Source: Methanomassiliicoccales archaeon
GTDB taxonomy: Archaea > Thermoplasmatota > Thermoplasmata > Methanomassiliicoccales > UBA472
DNA: 29,118 bases
Assembly (NCBI GenBank): GCA_028679935.1
Contig: JAJRAL010000121.1
Span: 1 to 29,118 of the forward strand
Reading direction: 5' to 3'
Positions within the stretch are counted from its first letter, which is position 1. Each line of letters opens with the position of its first letter. Below the pieces are notes generated by a model, which was not told the DNA's origin, made no database searches, and saw nothing but the letters and a program-made list of their open reading frames with translations. The position numbers and the translations under genes are program-made. Positions 1 to 7,636 of this stretch are shown here, one piece after another.

Positions 1-1
1 G

Positions 2-34
2 GAGCCGAAGTGGGAAGAGACCAAGAAACCCTGA
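2..34 (+). CDS. possible C-terminal tail of a gene entering from the left edge
   Basis: The first bases read in one frame as a charged tail (EPKWEETKKP) followed by TGA at 32-34, and a T-rich tract follows. Ten residues are too few to identify a family. It may equally be non-coding. Confidence 0.25.
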   Translation, partial: EPKWEETKKP

Positions 35-44
35 TCCGGTTCAA

Positions 45-70
45 TCCCTTTCCTTGTTCTTCATTTTTCT
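45..70 (+). terminator. T-rich tract, possible archaeal terminator
   Basis: Several T runs lie close together, ending in TTTTT at 64-68, with no strong hairpin before them. Archaeal transcription often ends at such T tracts. The tract follows the possible gene end at 34 and has the right polarity for a plus-strand terminator. Confidence 0.3.
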
Positions 71-102
71 CGGGCGAGCATAGGCCATAGATCCATCCGA
101 CG

Positions 103-303
103 CTACGGGCTCGACGACCATTCGGCGATGACTCGGCGGTGCACCCTGAAGGTGCGGAGCGTCAATGGGTTCGGCGTGCTCGACGCGAATCCGAGGTCGG
201 CCAGGACCTTCTTGCAGGCGCGCTCGTCGTCCAATGCAGGATCGGCCTCCAAGACTCCGACGACCGCCTCACGGAACCTGACTATGGCGTGCTCCCTACC
301 GGA
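103..303 (-). CDS. doubtful small or broken reading frame
   Basis: On the minus strand a frame is open from 303 (just after TGA 306-304) to a TAG at 105-103, 66 codons. Its composition is protein-like, with residues such as REHAIVRFREAVVGVLEA and LTLRTFRVHRRVIAEW. It has no ATG or GTG; the first TTG is at 252-250. A short frame starting ATG at 337 (MCANGPDVGRLI) would run into it with a single-base shift near 300, so it could be a frameshifted small gene downstream of the pilus operon. I do not recognise the family. Apart from this, the T tract and the possible gene tail at the edge, I see nothing in 1-394. Confidence 0.25.
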   Translation of the reverse strand, partial: SGREHAIVRFREAVVGVLEADPALDDERACKKVLADLGFASSTPNPLTLRTFRVHRRVIAEWSSSP

Positions 304-394
304 TCAGCCTGCCGACGTCCGGCCCGTTCGCGCACATGCCTGCCGTAACGGAGCGTCGTTCCTTGAAATCAGTCCGCCGCAGCGTTCGGTCGCA

Positions 395-2068
395 TTACGT
401 AGCCATCTGGTCGAGCTTCTCCTTGACCTCTTTGCCGACCTTTTCGGGGTCCTTGTAGTAGGCTGAGATGATCTTCGCGACCTGGCGATAGTTGTCGAAT
501 CCCGACTTCTTCATGTACTCGAGGATGTCCACGCGCCTCTTGACCTCGCGCTCCATCTCCCGCGGCGACCAGTTGCGTATGGTGCGCACCTTCTCATAGA
601 CGTAGGAGTGGCCAGAGAAGTTGAACGTGTCGTCCGCCGGGTTCCAAGTATAGACCGAGTTGGTGATCAGCTCGCCAGTCTCGGGGTCCATACCGACGAT
701 CTCGGTGAGGGACTTGACGCGCCTGGTCATCTTGGTGCCGACCTTGACCTGGGCCTGGAGCAGAACGATGTCGAGCGCAGTAATCAGGGCACGGGGCAGG
801 TTGATCGGGTCGTTCTCCATGCGGTGGACCATCGCCTGCACGTCCTCCGCGTGGAACGTGGAGTAGGCCGTCTTTCCCGTGGCCATGGCTTGGAAGACGA
901 CGTAGGCCTCCTTGCCACGGACCTCGCCGACCATTAGGTACTGTGGCCTCTGCCTCAGCGCCGATGTCAGCAGGTCGAACATGTCGATGTTGCCTGTGGT
1001 GGCGGATTTCTTTCCGCCGAAGCCTTCACGGGTGAGAGCCGGGATCCAGTTCTCGTGCGGAAGGTTCAGCTCACGCGTGTCCTCGATGCTCACGATCTTC
1101 ATCTGGGGAGGAATGAACAAGAGCACTGCGTTCAGCGTCGTCGTCTTGCCGGACGCGGTGCCGCCGCAGACCAGCATCGAGCTCCCGTACTCGGTGGCGG
1201 TCCAGAGGTAAGCCATCATGTCAGTGCTCATCGTCTTGAACTTGAGCAGGTCGACCGGGGTGAACGGGTTCTCCTTGAACCGCCTGATGGTGAAGGACGA
1301 GCCTCTCTTGGTGACGTGCTTGCCGAGGGTGGCGTTCAGCCTCGAGCCGTCCGGGATGGTAGCGTCGAGCAGGGGGTCGGCGACGGAGATGTGCTTGCCG
1401 CACTTCTGCGCGAGCCAGATGACGAAGGCGTCCAGATCGTTCTCCTTCTCGAACCTTATGTTCGAACGGATCGATCCGTACTTGCGGTGGAATATGTATA
1501 GTGGGATGTCCACGCCGTCGCAGGAGCAGTCTTCGACATTCGGGTCGGTCATCATGGTGTCGATGGCGCCGTACCCGATGAAATCCCTGTGGAGGTAATA
1601 GAATATCCTCTCCCTCGAGACCGGGTTCGGGGTGACGCTGAACCGTCTCCAGAGCTCCTCCGCCGCCTGCTTTACGATCTCCTCCTTCTCCTTCGGCGTC
1701 TTCAGGTCGGTAAGGTTGAGCGTCATGATGAGGGCGTTCTTCGTGACGTCCAGCAGGGCGTGCTCGTCCTCAGAGAGGGGCGGCTCTATCACCTCGTACA
1801 GGTACTCGGACGAGGTGTTGTCGTACTTGATGCGGACGAACGAGTACGGTGGATAGACGGGGTTGATTTCGACCTCATCGACGTTCGGGTCGCTGATCCT
1901 CGGGACCTCGGTCACCGTGTCAGACTCCGCGATGAGATTGCTTGGTACCCTCACTCTGAGCGGCTTGCCCTTGATGCGCAGCAGGAAGCTGAGGTACCCA
2001 GCCTTCAGGCTGCCCCTCTTCTCCTCTTCCGGTTCGACCACGATCTCATCTTGCGAGCTTGAGGCCAT
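395..2068 (-). CDS. type II/IV secretion system ATPase (GspE/FlaI/TadA family), second copy
   Basis: A 557-residue cytoplasmic motor ATPase that should drive pilus assembly or secretion through the GspF-type membrane proteins encoded just upstream. The order is an N-terminal domain (about 1-210), then the RecA-like core with Walker A GGTASGKT (302-309), an Asp box IEDTRELNLPHENW (about 328-341), a Walker B region MVGEVRGKE near 379-387, and a His box STFHAEDVQAM just after 400. All motifs look intact. The start ATG at 2068 is chosen because GGTGATCC, an almost perfect ribosome binding site, lies directly before it and contains the TGA of the upstream gene. The open frame runs on upstream to 2788, but that part lies antisense-frame to the GspF gene and is low-complexity. 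It is the last gene of the operon. It resembles the ATPase at 4013-5794 throughout, so the two are paralogues. Confidence 0.93.
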   Translation of the reverse strand: MASSSQDEIVVEPEEEKRGSLKAGYLSFLLRIKGKPLRVRVPSNLIAESDTVTEVPRISDPNVDEVEINPVYPPYSFVRIKYDNTSSEYLYEVIEPPLSEDEHALLDVTKNALIMTLNLTDLKTPKEKEEIVKQAAEELWRRFSVTPNPVSRERIFYYLHRDFIGYGAIDTMMTDPNVEDCSCDGVDIPLYIFHRKYGSIRSNIRFEKENDLDAFVIWLAQKCGKHISVADPLLDATIPDGSRLNATLGKHVTKRGSSFTIRRFKENPFTPVDLLKFKTMSTDMMAYLWTATEYGSSMLVCGGTASGKTTTLNAVLLFIPPQMKIVSIEDTRELNLPHENWIPALTREGFGGKKSATTGNIDMFDLLTSALRQRPQYLMVGEVRGKEAYVVFQAMATGKTAYSTFHAEDVQAMVHRMENDPINLPRALITALDIVLLQAQVKVGTKMTRRVKSLTEIVGMDPETGELITNSVYTWNPADDTFNFSGHSYVYEKVRTIRNWSPREMEREVKRRVDILEYMKKSGFDNYRQVAKIISAYYKDPEKVGKEVKEKLDQMAT

Positions 2069-2073
2069 CTGGA

Positions 2074-2973
2074 TCACCCGATTAATCTGGTTCCGAGGAG
2101 GCCGATCAACAACATGATGAAGCTGTGCCTCATGCCGTTCTGTATCCTTCCGTCCTGCAACACGCCTGCCAGGATTCCGTCGCCAAAGGCATGGATGATC
2201 ACCGCCACGATGAGTATGAGCTGGATCGTGGGGATGATGGCGGTATCGATCGTGGTGGGCAATGCTTGGCCAAGGTCGGCCGCGCCCGCGGCGACCTGTG
2301 AACCCGCCTCGAGCATCTTCGGCAGGAAGGTCACGTTGAGGATGAAGATCGTCGCGATGAAGACCATGAAGGCGACGTAGATGACGACGGTATAGGTCGC
2401 CATCGCGATCTTGCGCTCGTTCTGGGTGAGCATCGTCTCCCTGGCATCGTGCGCCACCATCGTCAGCACATCGGCCACGCTGCCCCCGGCGTCGTTCGCC
2501 TTGATGATGATCGACATCATCCTCTTGACGAGCGGCGTGTCGACCCTCTCCGCGAACAGCCTGATGGCCTCCGCCGCTGGCACTCCCCAGTCGATCTGAG
2601 CGGCCATCCTCCGGATCTCGGGCGTGAGCCCTCCGTACCTTCCCCGGCTCGCGACCTTGATCGCCTCCGCCAGGGTCATGCCGAATCTGCCAGCCTCCGC
2701 CACATCGCGCAGGAAGTCCGGCAGCCTCGACTCGATCGCCTTCGTCTTGTTGTACTTCCACGTTGTGTAGAAACCGTACGGTCCGCACACCGCCATCAGA
2801 CCGATGGCCAGGAAGTCTATCCAGAGGAAGCCGGTGTCGATCAGCCCGAGGCCCGTCAGGGCGGCCATGGCGAACATGATGGCGGCGGCGATGCCCCCTC
2901 CTATCAGCAGGACCCGGGAGTAGTCCTTCTTGTTCCGGTCCAGCTCCTTGATGTCCATCAGCTCTTCAGCCAT
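2074..2973 (-). CDS. type II secretion system F / TadC-like membrane protein
   Basis: A 299-residue integral membrane protein of the GspF/TadC/FlaJ family, the platform on which the motor ATPase acts. Two hydrophobic segments lie near the N-terminus (about 22-45 and 49-70). A cytoplasmic GspF domain follows, with LPDFLRDVAEAGRFGMTLAEAI at about 84-105 and WGVPAAEAIRLFAERVDTPL further on. Three C-terminal membrane segments follow, the last ending at the C-terminus. Its TGA lies inside the ribosome binding site of the second ATPase, so translation of the two is probably coupled. It starts 9 bases after the stop of the neighbouring GspF protein. In Tad systems TadB and TadC are likewise adjacent GspF-domain proteins. 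Confidence 0.9.
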   Translation of the reverse strand: MAEELMDIKELDRNKKDYSRVLLIGGGIAAAIMFAMAALTGLGLIDTGFLWIDFLAIGLMAVCGPYGFYTTWKYNKTKAIESRLPDFLRDVAEAGRFGMTLAEAIKVASRGRYGGLTPEIRRMAAQIDWGVPAAEAIRLFAERVDTPLVKRMMSIIIKANDAGGSVADVLTMVAHDARETMLTQNERKIAMATYTVVIYVAFMVFIATIFILNVTFLPKMLEAGSQVAAGAADLGQALPTTIDTAIIPTIQLILIVAVIIHAFGDGILAGVLQDGRIQNGMRHSFIMLLIGLLGTRLIG

Positions 2974-2982
2974 GTGACCGCC

Positions 2983-4023
2983 TCATACCGTCGACTCCTT
3001 CGTCGAGTTCCAGATGAAGAAGATGAAACCGAACTGAGAGATGGGGATCATCAGCAGCACCACGAGCCACAGGAGCGTGACGGTGAAGGCCGAGCTCCCT
3101 CCGCCGCCGGGCACGATCGCCATGATGGCCATGATGACCACCAGGAACAGGGGGAAAGCGACGACGACGGTGACGAAGGTCTCGGCCATCAGTCCAAGCG
3201 TCTCGAGCTGCGAGCGGGTGTCGAGCTTCGACTCCTTCTCGAACTGCTCCGCCTTCTGCAGGAAGTACGGCTTGAGCTGTCCGCCGGAGGTCGAGGTCGT
3301 GACCACTCCCTGGAGGAACTCCTGGAACTTCGCCGACGGCGTCCTCTGCGCCGCCTTGCCTACCGCGGTCAGGATATCTATGCCCAGCAGCTCCGTATCC
3401 CTCGTGATCCATTCCGCCTCGGTCTTGATCTCCCCGTAGATGGACTGCCTTGATAGTTCCTTGAAGATGACATCGACGTTCACGTCGGCCGAGGCCATCG
3501 CGGAGATGAAGCTCATAGCCGGCCCGATGCGCTTGTCGATGTCCCTCGCCCGGGTCTTCGCCTTGCTCCCTGGCGTGGCCATCAAAATGATGTACGTCAA
3601 GACCGGAGGTATCACGACGAGCAGGACGGAGAAGATGAGCACGAACGCCGCGTCGATATGCAGGAACGCGATGAGCAGGCTGCCCATGGTGATCGCAATT
3701 ATCGCCATCACGACGAACACCAGGATCGCCGTCATCCAGACATAGGCGACGAACTCCTCGGGTCTCATTCGCATATGCGCCTGGAGCAGGTTGAGTTCGA
3801 GCTTGGGGTTGGGCTTCGCCCTCAGCTTGGCCATCTTCCCGACGGTCCGCCAGCTGAACTCCTGGTACTTCGTCAGCTTGACGTACTCCGGGACTGCCCC
3901 GCTCGGAAGGCGCACCACGTGCGCCCCCCAGTTCTCCGTTGCCTCATCAGACGTCTGCGTCTTGAGGTAGCCCTTCTTCGACGTCTCGAGCCGGGCGAAT
4001 ATGTCAGATACCTCAGGCGGCAA
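2983..4023 (-). CDS. type II secretion system F / TadB-like membrane protein
   Basis: A 346-residue GspF-family membrane protein, partner of the TadC-like protein. An N-terminal soluble part of about 85 residues is followed by two or three hydrophobic segments (about 90-150). A GspF domain follows, with RIGPAMSFISAMASADVNVD and the conserved helix pattern, then two C-terminal membrane segments (about 280-340). The start is a TTG at 4023-4021 that overlaps the end of the upstream ATPase gene; GGGGG lies about seven bases before it. The next in-frame ATG would remove about 60 residues, so TTG is preferred. It lies between the ATPase and TadC-like genes of the same operon. Confidence 0.9.
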   Translation of the reverse strand: MPPEVSDIFARLETSKKGYLKTQTSDEATENWGAHVVRLPSGAVPEYVKLTKYQEFSWRTVGKMAKLRAKPNPKLELNLLQAHMRMRPEEFVAYVWMTAILVFVVMAIIAITMGSLLIAFLHIDAAFVLIFSVLLVVIPPVLTYIILMATPGSKAKTRARDIDKRIGPAMSFISAMASADVNVDVIFKELSRQSIYGEIKTEAEWITRDTELLGIDILTAVGKAAQRTPSAKFQEFLQGVVTTSTSGGQLKPYFLQKAEQFEKESKLDTRSQLETLGLMAETFVTVVVAFPLFLVVIMAIMAIVPGGGGSSAFTVTLLWLVVLLMIPISQFGFIFFIWNSTKESTV

Positions 4024-5794
4024 CTTCTAGACCCCCTTCCTGTAGCTCCTTGCGCACCCGCGCGATCGTCTTATCGCTTTCCTTGTAGTAGGCGTTGATC
4101 AGGGACCAGATCTTGCGGTGGTCGGTGATGTCGCGGTACACCAGATAACGGACGAGGTCGACCCTGCGGTTGAACTCGGTCATCATCTGTTCGTGAGTCA
4201 GCGATTTCATCTCCATGATCTTGTCGAAAAGGAACGAGTGGCCCTTGTAGACGAACTTATCCGTCGCCTGGTCCCACTCGTAGACCGTATTGGTGATGAG
4301 CTCATTCGTCTCCGGCTCGAATCCGACGATCTCTATCACCTGCTTTATCCTTCTGACGAGTTCCGTACCGACCCTCGCGTGCGTCTGGATGACGACGTTC
4401 CTGAGGGCGGTGAGCAATATCCTCGGGCAGTTGATGGGCGGGTTCTCGAGGCGGTTGACCATGGACTTGACCGAGTCGGCGTGCATGGTCGAATAGGTCG
4501 TGTGGCCTGTGGCCATCGCCTGGAACATGATGTACGTCTCTTTGCCTCTCACCTCCCCGACGATGATGTAGTTGGGCCTCTGCCTCAACGCGGCGCGCAC
4601 TAGATCGTACATGTCGATCTCGCCCGCCGATTTTCCGGACGCCTCCTTCTCACCTACGCCGGACCTGGTGGTGCCAGGGATCCAGTTTTCGTGGGGCAGG
4701 TTGATCTCTCGGGTGTCCTCCATGGTGACGATCTTCGCACCAGGGGGGATGAACAGGGCGATGGAGTTGAGCGTCGCCGTCTTGCCGGACGCCGTACCCC
4801 CGCAGATGATGCTCGACTCGCCGTGTTCCACGCCGAGCCAGAAGTATGCTATCATCTCCGGGCTCGCCGTTCCGTACTTGATTAGATCGACGGGTGTGAA
4901 CGGCTTCTCCTTGAACCGGCGGATGGTGAACGTGCCTCCTCTAGTCGTAACCTCTCGCGAGTACGTCGCCTGGACGCGGTGCCCTTCGGGGGTCGTGCCA
5001 TCGAGGATCGGGTTGGAGACGGAGATCTGTTTGCCACATCTCTGGGCCAGAGCGACAATGAACGAGTTCAGCGAGTCCTCGGTCTCGAATCTCAGCTTGG
5101 TCTTGATGCTCTCGTACTTGCGGTGGAATACGAACATGGGGACCTTGACGCCGTCGCACGAAACGTCCTCAATGTTCTCGTCGCGCATCAGAGCGTCGAT
5201 GACCCCGTAGCCCACGAAGTCCCGCGTGATGTAGTAGCCGATCTTCTTCCTGGCTATCGGCTCCACCTTGATGCCCCTGGTCCGGATGAAGGACTCGACG
5301 CTCTCTCGGAGGTACTCCTCCTTGTCCAGGCGCGTCAGCTTCTCCCACTCGTAGCCCAGCGTCCTTTGCAGCGTGTCGCGGATGAGGGCCAGGAGCTTGG
5401 TCTCCTTCTCCGTCAGCGCCGGCTCGATGGGATCGAGCTGGTACTCAGAGTCTTCGTTATTGAACGTGACCCGGACGTAGCTGTAAGGCTCGTGGACCGG
5501 ATACAGGTCCGCGACCTCCACCGATGGGTCTGTGATCTTGGGGATCTCGGTGATGCCGGAGCCCCTGCCCTTGGACCATTCGATCCTCTGAGCGACCTGT
5601 CCGGCGGGGAGCATGACCATCGAGGCGTGCCCGGGCGTCATCTTCCTCATGAACTTGAGATAGGAGTCGCGCATGCGGTCGGACATCTTGTTGGAGATGA
5701 GATCGATATCGTCCGCTCCGATCGGGTCCTTGTCCTGGCGGTCCTTCGACTTCTTTGGCTTCTTGGCCTTCTTAGGCTTCTGCGTCTTAGGCAT
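4013..5794 (-). CDS. type II/IV secretion system ATPase (GspE/FlaI/TadA family), first copy
   Basis: A 593-residue motor ATPase for pilus assembly or protein secretion. The N-terminus is extremely lysine-rich (about residues 1-22), unlike the acidic start of the second ATPase. The RecA-like core has Walker A GGTASGKT (332-339), an Asp box MEDTREINLPHENW (358-371), a Walker B region IIVGEVRGKE (410-419) and a His box STMHADSVKSMVNRLE (435-450). The ATG at 5794 overlaps the TAA of the pilin gene by eight bases and is preceded by GGCGGTG, a usable ribosome binding site. Catalytic motifs are intact. The family is certain. Whether it powers a type IV pilus, a Tad-like pilus or secretion cannot be told from sequence alone. 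Confidence 0.94.
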   Translation of the reverse strand: MPKTQKPKKAKKPKKSKDRQDKDPIGADDIDLISNKMSDRMRDSYLKFMRKMTPGHASMVMLPAGQVAQRIEWSKGRGSGITEIPKITDPSVEVADLYPVHEPYSYVRVTFNNEDSEYQLDPIEPALTEKETKLLALIRDTLQRTLGYEWEKLTRLDKEEYLRESVESFIRTRGIKVEPIARKKIGYYITRDFVGYGVIDALMRDENIEDVSCDGVKVPMFVFHRKYESIKTKLRFETEDSLNSFIVALAQRCGKQISVSNPILDGTTPEGHRVQATYSREVTTRGGTFTIRRFKEKPFTPVDLIKYGTASPEMIAYFWLGVEHGESSIICGGTASGKTATLNSIALFIPPGAKIVTMEDTREINLPHENWIPGTTRSGVGEKEASGKSAGEIDMYDLVRAALRQRPNYIIVGEVRGKETYIMFQAMATGHTTYSTMHADSVKSMVNRLENPPINCPRILLTALRNVVIQTHARVGTELVRRIKQVIEIVGFEPETNELITNTVYEWDQATDKFVYKGHSFLFDKIMEMKSLTHEQMMTEFNRRVDLVRYLVYRDITDHRKIWSLINAYYKESDKTIARVRKELQEGGLEVAA

Positions 5795-6752
5795 TCTGCA
5801 CCGCCATGTTCAAGGTCGCTCTGCTGTAATCGAACTGCCAGACAGTCAGGAAGTCCAGCTTGAGCACCGAGTAATCCGGGCCCAGCACCGTCCAATGATA
5901 ATCCGTGTTGTTCACGAGGCCGTTGTCATGGAACGTCTGGTTTAGGTACGTATACCAAGCGTGTCCGTACTGGGTATGCAGCGTGATGGAGAAATGAAGG
6001 GCATTGCGGGCACCGGCCGACGTATGGTTTGTGTAGGTCTGCTGGTCGAGGTAGATCAGGTCGAGATTGAGGCCAGTGACGCCGGTTCCAGAGACCGTCG
6101 CATTCTTGCCGATGTAATCGAACTGGGTGAAGCTCACGTTCGTATACGCGCCGGACTTGGTCGCACTGAGGCTGGGTATCGCGCTGACTAGCTGTCCGTC
6201 CCGCTGCTTCACGAGGATGGCGCCGTTCTCATAGCAGACCCACTGCTCGACATAGTACCGGTTCGAGCAGTAGAGCTGGACCATCCCACCGCCGATGTAG
6301 TCGATACGCTGGTTTGGATGGAGCGAATCGAGGTAATAGGAGAACTTCACCTCAAGGGAAGCGTTCTGCTGACTGAACGGGACATAAGTCAGCTGGCCGG
6401 CCGTCGCCGCAGCGAAGATCGGGATTCCGTTCGCGCCTAGGGTGATCGGGGCGTACATGTTCAGCGAGGTGGAGCCGGTGGTCGATGCCATGACCACCAT
6501 GTTGTCGGCCTTTCCCTTCAGGTCGCCGAACTGGTCGAACACCTCGTTCATGTGTGTCCGTTCGTTGTCGAGCATCCACACGGGGACATAGGAATTGGTG
6601 AAGAGCGCCAGGAAAGTAAGGAAGACGAGCAGGGCCATGATGGTGCCGACCGTCGAGGCTACACCGCGTTCGTCCCGGTCCTTCTTTAGGAGGCGGCTCC
6701 TGTCCCTCCTGGTGAATGGACGGCACTCTCGTTGCCTAGACCTCTCTAGCAC
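5787..6752 (-). CDS. archaeal type IV pilin-like secreted protein
   Basis: A 321-residue protein with a basic N-terminus, then DERG followed by VASTVGTIMALLVFLTFLAL. This is the arrangement of an archaeal class III signal peptide, with likely prepilin-peptidase cleavage after Gly30 and one hydrophobic assembly helix (about 31-52). The remaining 270 residues look extracellular: rich in Asn, Thr, Tyr and Gly, with several N-x-S/T sites. It is much longer than typical small pilins, so it may be an adhesin-like or minor pilin. GTG at 6752 is chosen because it lies about 25 bases after the expected transcription start, and the next in-frame ATG falls inside the hydrophobic helix. It is the first gene of the operon and overlaps the ATPase gene. 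No prepilin peptidase gene is in view. Confidence 0.75.
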   Translation of the reverse strand: MLERSRQRECRPFTRRDRSRLLKKDRDERGVASTVGTIMALLVFLTFLALFTNSYVPVWMLDNERTHMNEVFDQFGDLKGKADNMVVMASTTGSTSLNMYAPITLGANGIPIFAAATAGQLTYVPFSQQNASLEVKFSYYLDSLHPNQRIDYIGGGMVQLYCSNRYYVEQWVCYENGAILVKQRDGQLVSAIPSLSATKSGAYTNVSFTQFDYIGKNATVSGTGVTGLNLDLIYLDQQTYTNHTSAGARNALHFSITLHTQYGHAWYTYLNQTFHDNGLVNNTDYHWTVLGPDYSVLKLDFLTVWQFDYSRATLNMAVQNA

Positions 6753-6796
6753 CAGTTGACCAATCCCCCGGCTCGGTGTTCAATTGAGCAATTCTT

Positions 6797-6810
6797 GGAT
6801 ATATAAACAT
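6797..6810 (-). promoter_or_regulatory. TATA box of the pilus operon
   Basis: On the minus strand ATGTTTATATATCC is the best TATA match in the window, about 50 bases upstream of the pilin GTG. Transcription would start near 6777, leaving a leader of about 25 bases. No other clear promoter is seen within the five-gene operon. Confidence 0.7.
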
Positions 6811-6960
6811 ATTGGGCTTGCTGGCTGCACCTGAAAACGTCGAGAAACGAGGCCTCTTTAACGGGGTTTGCCCGGCCGCGTCGATAATCGCCGCCTGTGA
6901 GTTGCGAACGGGCACGGGTCCGGGCGCCGTCGCGGCTGGCGTCACCGAAAGCCCAACAAG

Positions 6961-6968
6961 TTTATTAG
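6961..6968 (+). promoter_or_regulatory. TATA box of tRNA-Phe
   Basis: TTTATTAG lies about 30 bases before the first base of the tRNA, the expected spacing for an archaeal tRNA promoter. Confidence 0.6.
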
Positions 6969-6994
6969 ATGTCTCCGCCTTGTCCGGTAGGCGC

Positions 6995-7089
6995 GCCGCA
7001 GTAACTCAGCTGGGAGAGTGCAAGACTGAAGTCGCCACTCGAGGGCGGCCGATATCTTGAAGTCGCTGGTTCGAGTCCGGCCTGCGGCA
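6995..7089 (+). tRNA. tRNA-Phe(GAA) with a 22-base intron
   Basis: The acceptor stem GCCGCAG (6995-7001) pairs with CTGCGGC (7082-7088), with discriminator A at 7089 and no encoded CCA. The D arm is ACTC/GAGT. The anticodon stem is CAAGA/TCTTG with loop CTGAAG...A, anticodon GAA at 7028-7030. The T arm is GCTGG/CCGGC around TTCGAGT, and the variable loop is five bases. The loop is interrupted after G37 by about 7032-7053, the standard archaeal 37/38 position. The intron folds by GTCGCC/GGCGGC pairing. The central helix of a strict bulge-helix-bulge is imperfect, so a relaxed motif is likely and the boundary could move by a base. The spliced tRNA is 73 bases. Confidence 0.93.
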
Positions 7090-7156
7090 CTCGAATTTCT
7101 TCATCACGTCGCAAGTGGCAAGTTCTATTAACGCAGGCTTTGATTAGGTGGCGGAT

Positions 7157-7582
7157 ATGCAGGTCAAGAGCTTCGAGATCACCGGCATTGAGGCGAAGCG
7201 GTTTTCGAAACAGGGAGAGAAGCTGAACAACATCCGCATCGACCACAACAGCACCGTCACTCAGATCACCGGCCTGCCGGATGACTCGGTCGCGGTGGAT
7301 TTCAGGTTCACCGCCAACTATGTCGGCCTGGGGTACGTCAAGATCGAGGGGCAGCTGGTGCTGAGCGAGGCGGGCGGTGTACTTGCCGAGTGGCAGCGTC
7401 AGAACTCGATGCCGCCCGAGACGGCGAACATGGTCCACAATACGGTCGTCCCGAACTGCATACCGACCGCCCTTCTGATAGCACGCGACCTTCGCCTGCC
7501 GCCACCGGTGCCGATGCCTCGCATCAATGTGCAACAGCAGCAGAAGAAGCCAGGGGAGTCGAGCGGCGTCGAAGTCGCTTGA
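7157..7582 (+). CDS. conserved hypothetical protein, possibly SecB-like
   Basis: A 141-residue soluble protein with no signal peptide or membrane segment. The first 90 residues look beta-rich (SFEITGIEAKRF, VAVDFRFTANY, GYVKIEGQLVL), followed by a helical part and a Pro-rich stretch LPPPVPMP, then a Gln/Lys-rich tail. Strand-rich export chaperones of the SecB type have a broadly similar layout with a late LPPP-like motif. That comparison is from memory and weak. ATG at 7157 is preferred over GTG 7148 because AGGTGG (7146-7151) is then a well-placed ribosome binding site. It stands alone between tRNA-Phe and the convergent coiled-coil gene. Confidence 0.7.
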   Translation: MQVKSFEITGIEAKRFSKQGEKLNNIRIDHNSTVTQITGLPDDSVAVDFRFTANYVGLGYVKIEGQLVLSEAGGVLAEWQRQNSMPPETANMVHNTVVPNCIPTALLIARDLRLPPPVPMPRINVQQQQKKPGESSGVEVA

Positions 7583-7636
7583 TCGCTCCGTCCTTTTCGA
7601 CGAGCGTGAGAGAGCCCCCTATCGTCGGGGAGCTGC

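Noticed and set aside
128..466. Plus-strand open frame at the left edge
   Set aside because: It overlaps the end of the ATPase gene antisense and has no ribosome binding site or protein-like pattern.
2069..2788. Long N-terminal extension of the second pilus ATPase
   Set aside because: It lies over the TadC-like gene in another frame, has low-complexity composition, and a strong ribosome binding site marks ATG 2068.
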